The notes below the pieces were generated by a model. The model ran no database searches. It was not told where the DNA came from and saw nothing but the letters and a program-made list of their open reading frames with translations. Shown piece by piece: positions 5,464 to 6,583 of a stretch of 6,583 bases of DNA. Made by a program: the position numbers and the translations under genes. Origin of the DNA: J088 sp003695505 [NCBI: Candidatus Dadabacteria bacterium] (lineage in GTDB: Bacteria; J088); NCBI GenBank assembly GCA_003695505.1, contig RFIY01000142.1, positions 1 to 6,583 on the forward strand, given 5' to 3'. Positions within the stretch are counted from its first letter, which is position 1, and the number at the start of each line of letters is the position of its first letter.

Positions 5464-6583
5464 ACACTGTATCAGCCCCTGTCCCAGCCACCGCGCTGCC
5501 ATTGCCGCCGCTGGATCGCTCGCCCGAACGGGCCCTGTACCCGTTGCGCTTCTACACCGATATTCGCGGACTCGTCCAGCACCTCTGGGAAAAGAACGGT
5601 CCCGTCTTCACCGTTCCGCTACCCTTTTTGCCGATCACGGTGCTGATGGGACCGGATGCGGTTGAATTCGTGCTGTACGACCGCGATGGCAATTTTGCCA
5701 GTGGCCCGGCCTGGCATCCATTCATCGGCAGAGTCTTTCCGGGCGCGATCATGGCCATGGACGGCGGCCATCATCGCGCGCAACGCCGTATTCTGCAACA
5801 GGCCTTCACGAAAACCGCGCTACGCGGATATGTCGATCTGATGATGCCAAGAATCGCGGACCGCGTCTCACGCTGGACTCCGGCACATCGCGAACGCTGG
5901 ATACGCGCGTTCCCGACGGTCAAGCAACTGACCCTCGATGTCGCCGGCACCGTCTTTATGGGGCACGATTTTGGCCGCCAGACAAAACGCCTCAATCGAG
6001 CGTTCATTGACACCGTCGAGGCGGCCATCGCTCCGGTGCGCACACCGATTCCCCCGCTCAAGATGTGGCGGGGCGTACGAGGGCGCCGGCTGCTCGTCGA
6101 TCAGTTCACGAAGTTACTGCCTGAAAAGCGGCGGCAGGCGACGGCCGATCTGTTCAGCCAGCTTTGTCATGCACAGTCCGAACAGGGCGAACGGTTCACC
6201 GATCGTGAAATCATCGATCATATGATTTTCGTGATGATGGCGGCCCACGACACGTCGACCTCGACGTTGACGACCATGTTCTATCTGCTGGCGAAACATC
6301 CCGAGTGGCAGGAGCGCTGCCGCGAAGAGGCGTTCCGCATCAGCCCGGACACGCCCGACTACGACCGGCTCAACCAACTGGAACAGCTCGGATGGGTCAT
6401 GAAGGAGGCTCTGCGGATCTATCCGCCATTGACCGTCATGCCAAGGGTTGCCATCCGTGACTGTGCGTTCGCCGGCTATCGGATCCAGCGCGGCACGCTG
6501 GTCGGCATCGCGCCGATCCACACGCATCATATGCCCGAGCTGTGGAGCGATCCATATCGGTTCGATCCGGAACGCTTCGCCCC
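5451..6583 (+). CDS. Cytochrome P450 (3' end beyond the window)
   Basis: The first 377 codons of a cytochrome P450, a heme-thiolate monooxygenase, open to the window edge. Visible elements are the C-helix region GGHHRAQRR (105-113), the I-helix oxygen-activation motif AAHDTS (264-269), the K-helix ExxR as E319-A-L-R322 followed by IYPP, and DPYRFDPERF (367-376), which normally precedes the heme loop. The heme-ligating Cys should lie just past the window end and is not seen. There is no membrane anchor; the N-terminus (VPATALPLPPLDRSPERALYP) resembles soluble bacterial P450s. The I-helix and AKHPEWQERCREE segment remind me of the CYP120/CYP51/CYP136-like branch that acts on lipids or terpenoids, but substrate cannot be assigned. 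ATG at 5451 is the first in-frame start after a stop at 5442-5444. It has no Shine-Dalgarno sequence. No redox partner gene is in view. Confidence 0.94.
   Translation, partial: MHSVNTVSAPVPATALPLPPLDRSPERALYPLRFYTDIRGLVQHLWEKNGPVFTVPLPFLPITVLMGPDAVEFVLYDRDGNFASGPAWHPFIGRVFPGAIMAMDGGHHRAQRRILQQAFTKTALRGYVDLMMPRIADRVSRWTPAHRERWIRAFPTVKQLTLDVAGTVFMGHDFGRQTKRLNRAFIDTVEAAIAPVRTPIPPLKMWRGVRGRRLLVDQFTKLLPEKRRQATADLFSQLCHAQSEQGERFTDREIIDHMIFVMMAAHDTSTSTLTTMFYLLAKHPEWQERCREEAFRISPDTPDYDRLNQLEQLGWVMKEALRIYPPLTVMPRVAIRDCAFAGYRIQRGTLVGIAPIHTHHMPELWSDPYRFDPERFA

Overview
The window is a dense, GC-rich stretch of bacterial chromosome with no gene-free gap longer than about 80 bases. An ErpA-type Fe-S carrier, a NarL-type two-component pair and frequent 2-8 nt gene overlaps fit a proteobacterium. 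ErpA resembles the gammaproteobacterial form, so a gammaproteobacterium is my best guess; genus cannot be told. No insertion sequence, phage gene, CRISPR array or long repeat is visible.

Left edge, plus strand (1-1013): the C-terminal ATPase domain of a NarL-family sensor kinase (cut by the window edge) and its LuxR-type response regulator, sharing a GTGA stop/start overlap. The regulator's stop codon directly abuts the stop of a convergent erpA-like gene (1014-1340, minus), which seems to have its own promoter whose -35 overlaps the stop codon of the next gene.

Centre, minus strand (1417-4763): a tightly packed cluster read right to left: tRNA-Val(CAC), a secreted SpoIID/LytB-type protein, a QueA homologue and a lipoprotein M19 dipeptidase. 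The spacings are +2, -8 and -4 nt, so the four are probably one transcription unit whose only plausible promoter lies upstream of the tRNA. The SpoIID gene apparently starts with GTG two bases after the mature tRNA 3' end. The tRNA lacks an encoded CCA, and a perfect 9-bp hairpin lies just inside the SpoIID coding region. Two products (SpoIID-like lytic enzyme, dipeptidase) are envelope or peptide-processing enzymes; QueA acts in queuosine modification of tRNA.

Right side, plus strand (4838-6583): a peroxiredoxin/thioredoxin-fold protein with a CNHC motif, divergently transcribed from the tRNA with what look like overlapping -10 elements, then a cytochrome P450 cut by the window end before its heme-binding cysteine. 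The P450 has no Shine-Dalgarno sequence, and a candidate promoter places the transcription start almost on its ATG, suggesting a leaderless mRNA.

The most unusual point is the tRNA-Val/spoIID junction: a protein operon led by a CCA-less tRNA, with the first start codon 2 nt past the expected 3' processing site. The QueA homologue also lacks a histidine motif normally conserved in the family. I found no clear novel defence or mobile system.
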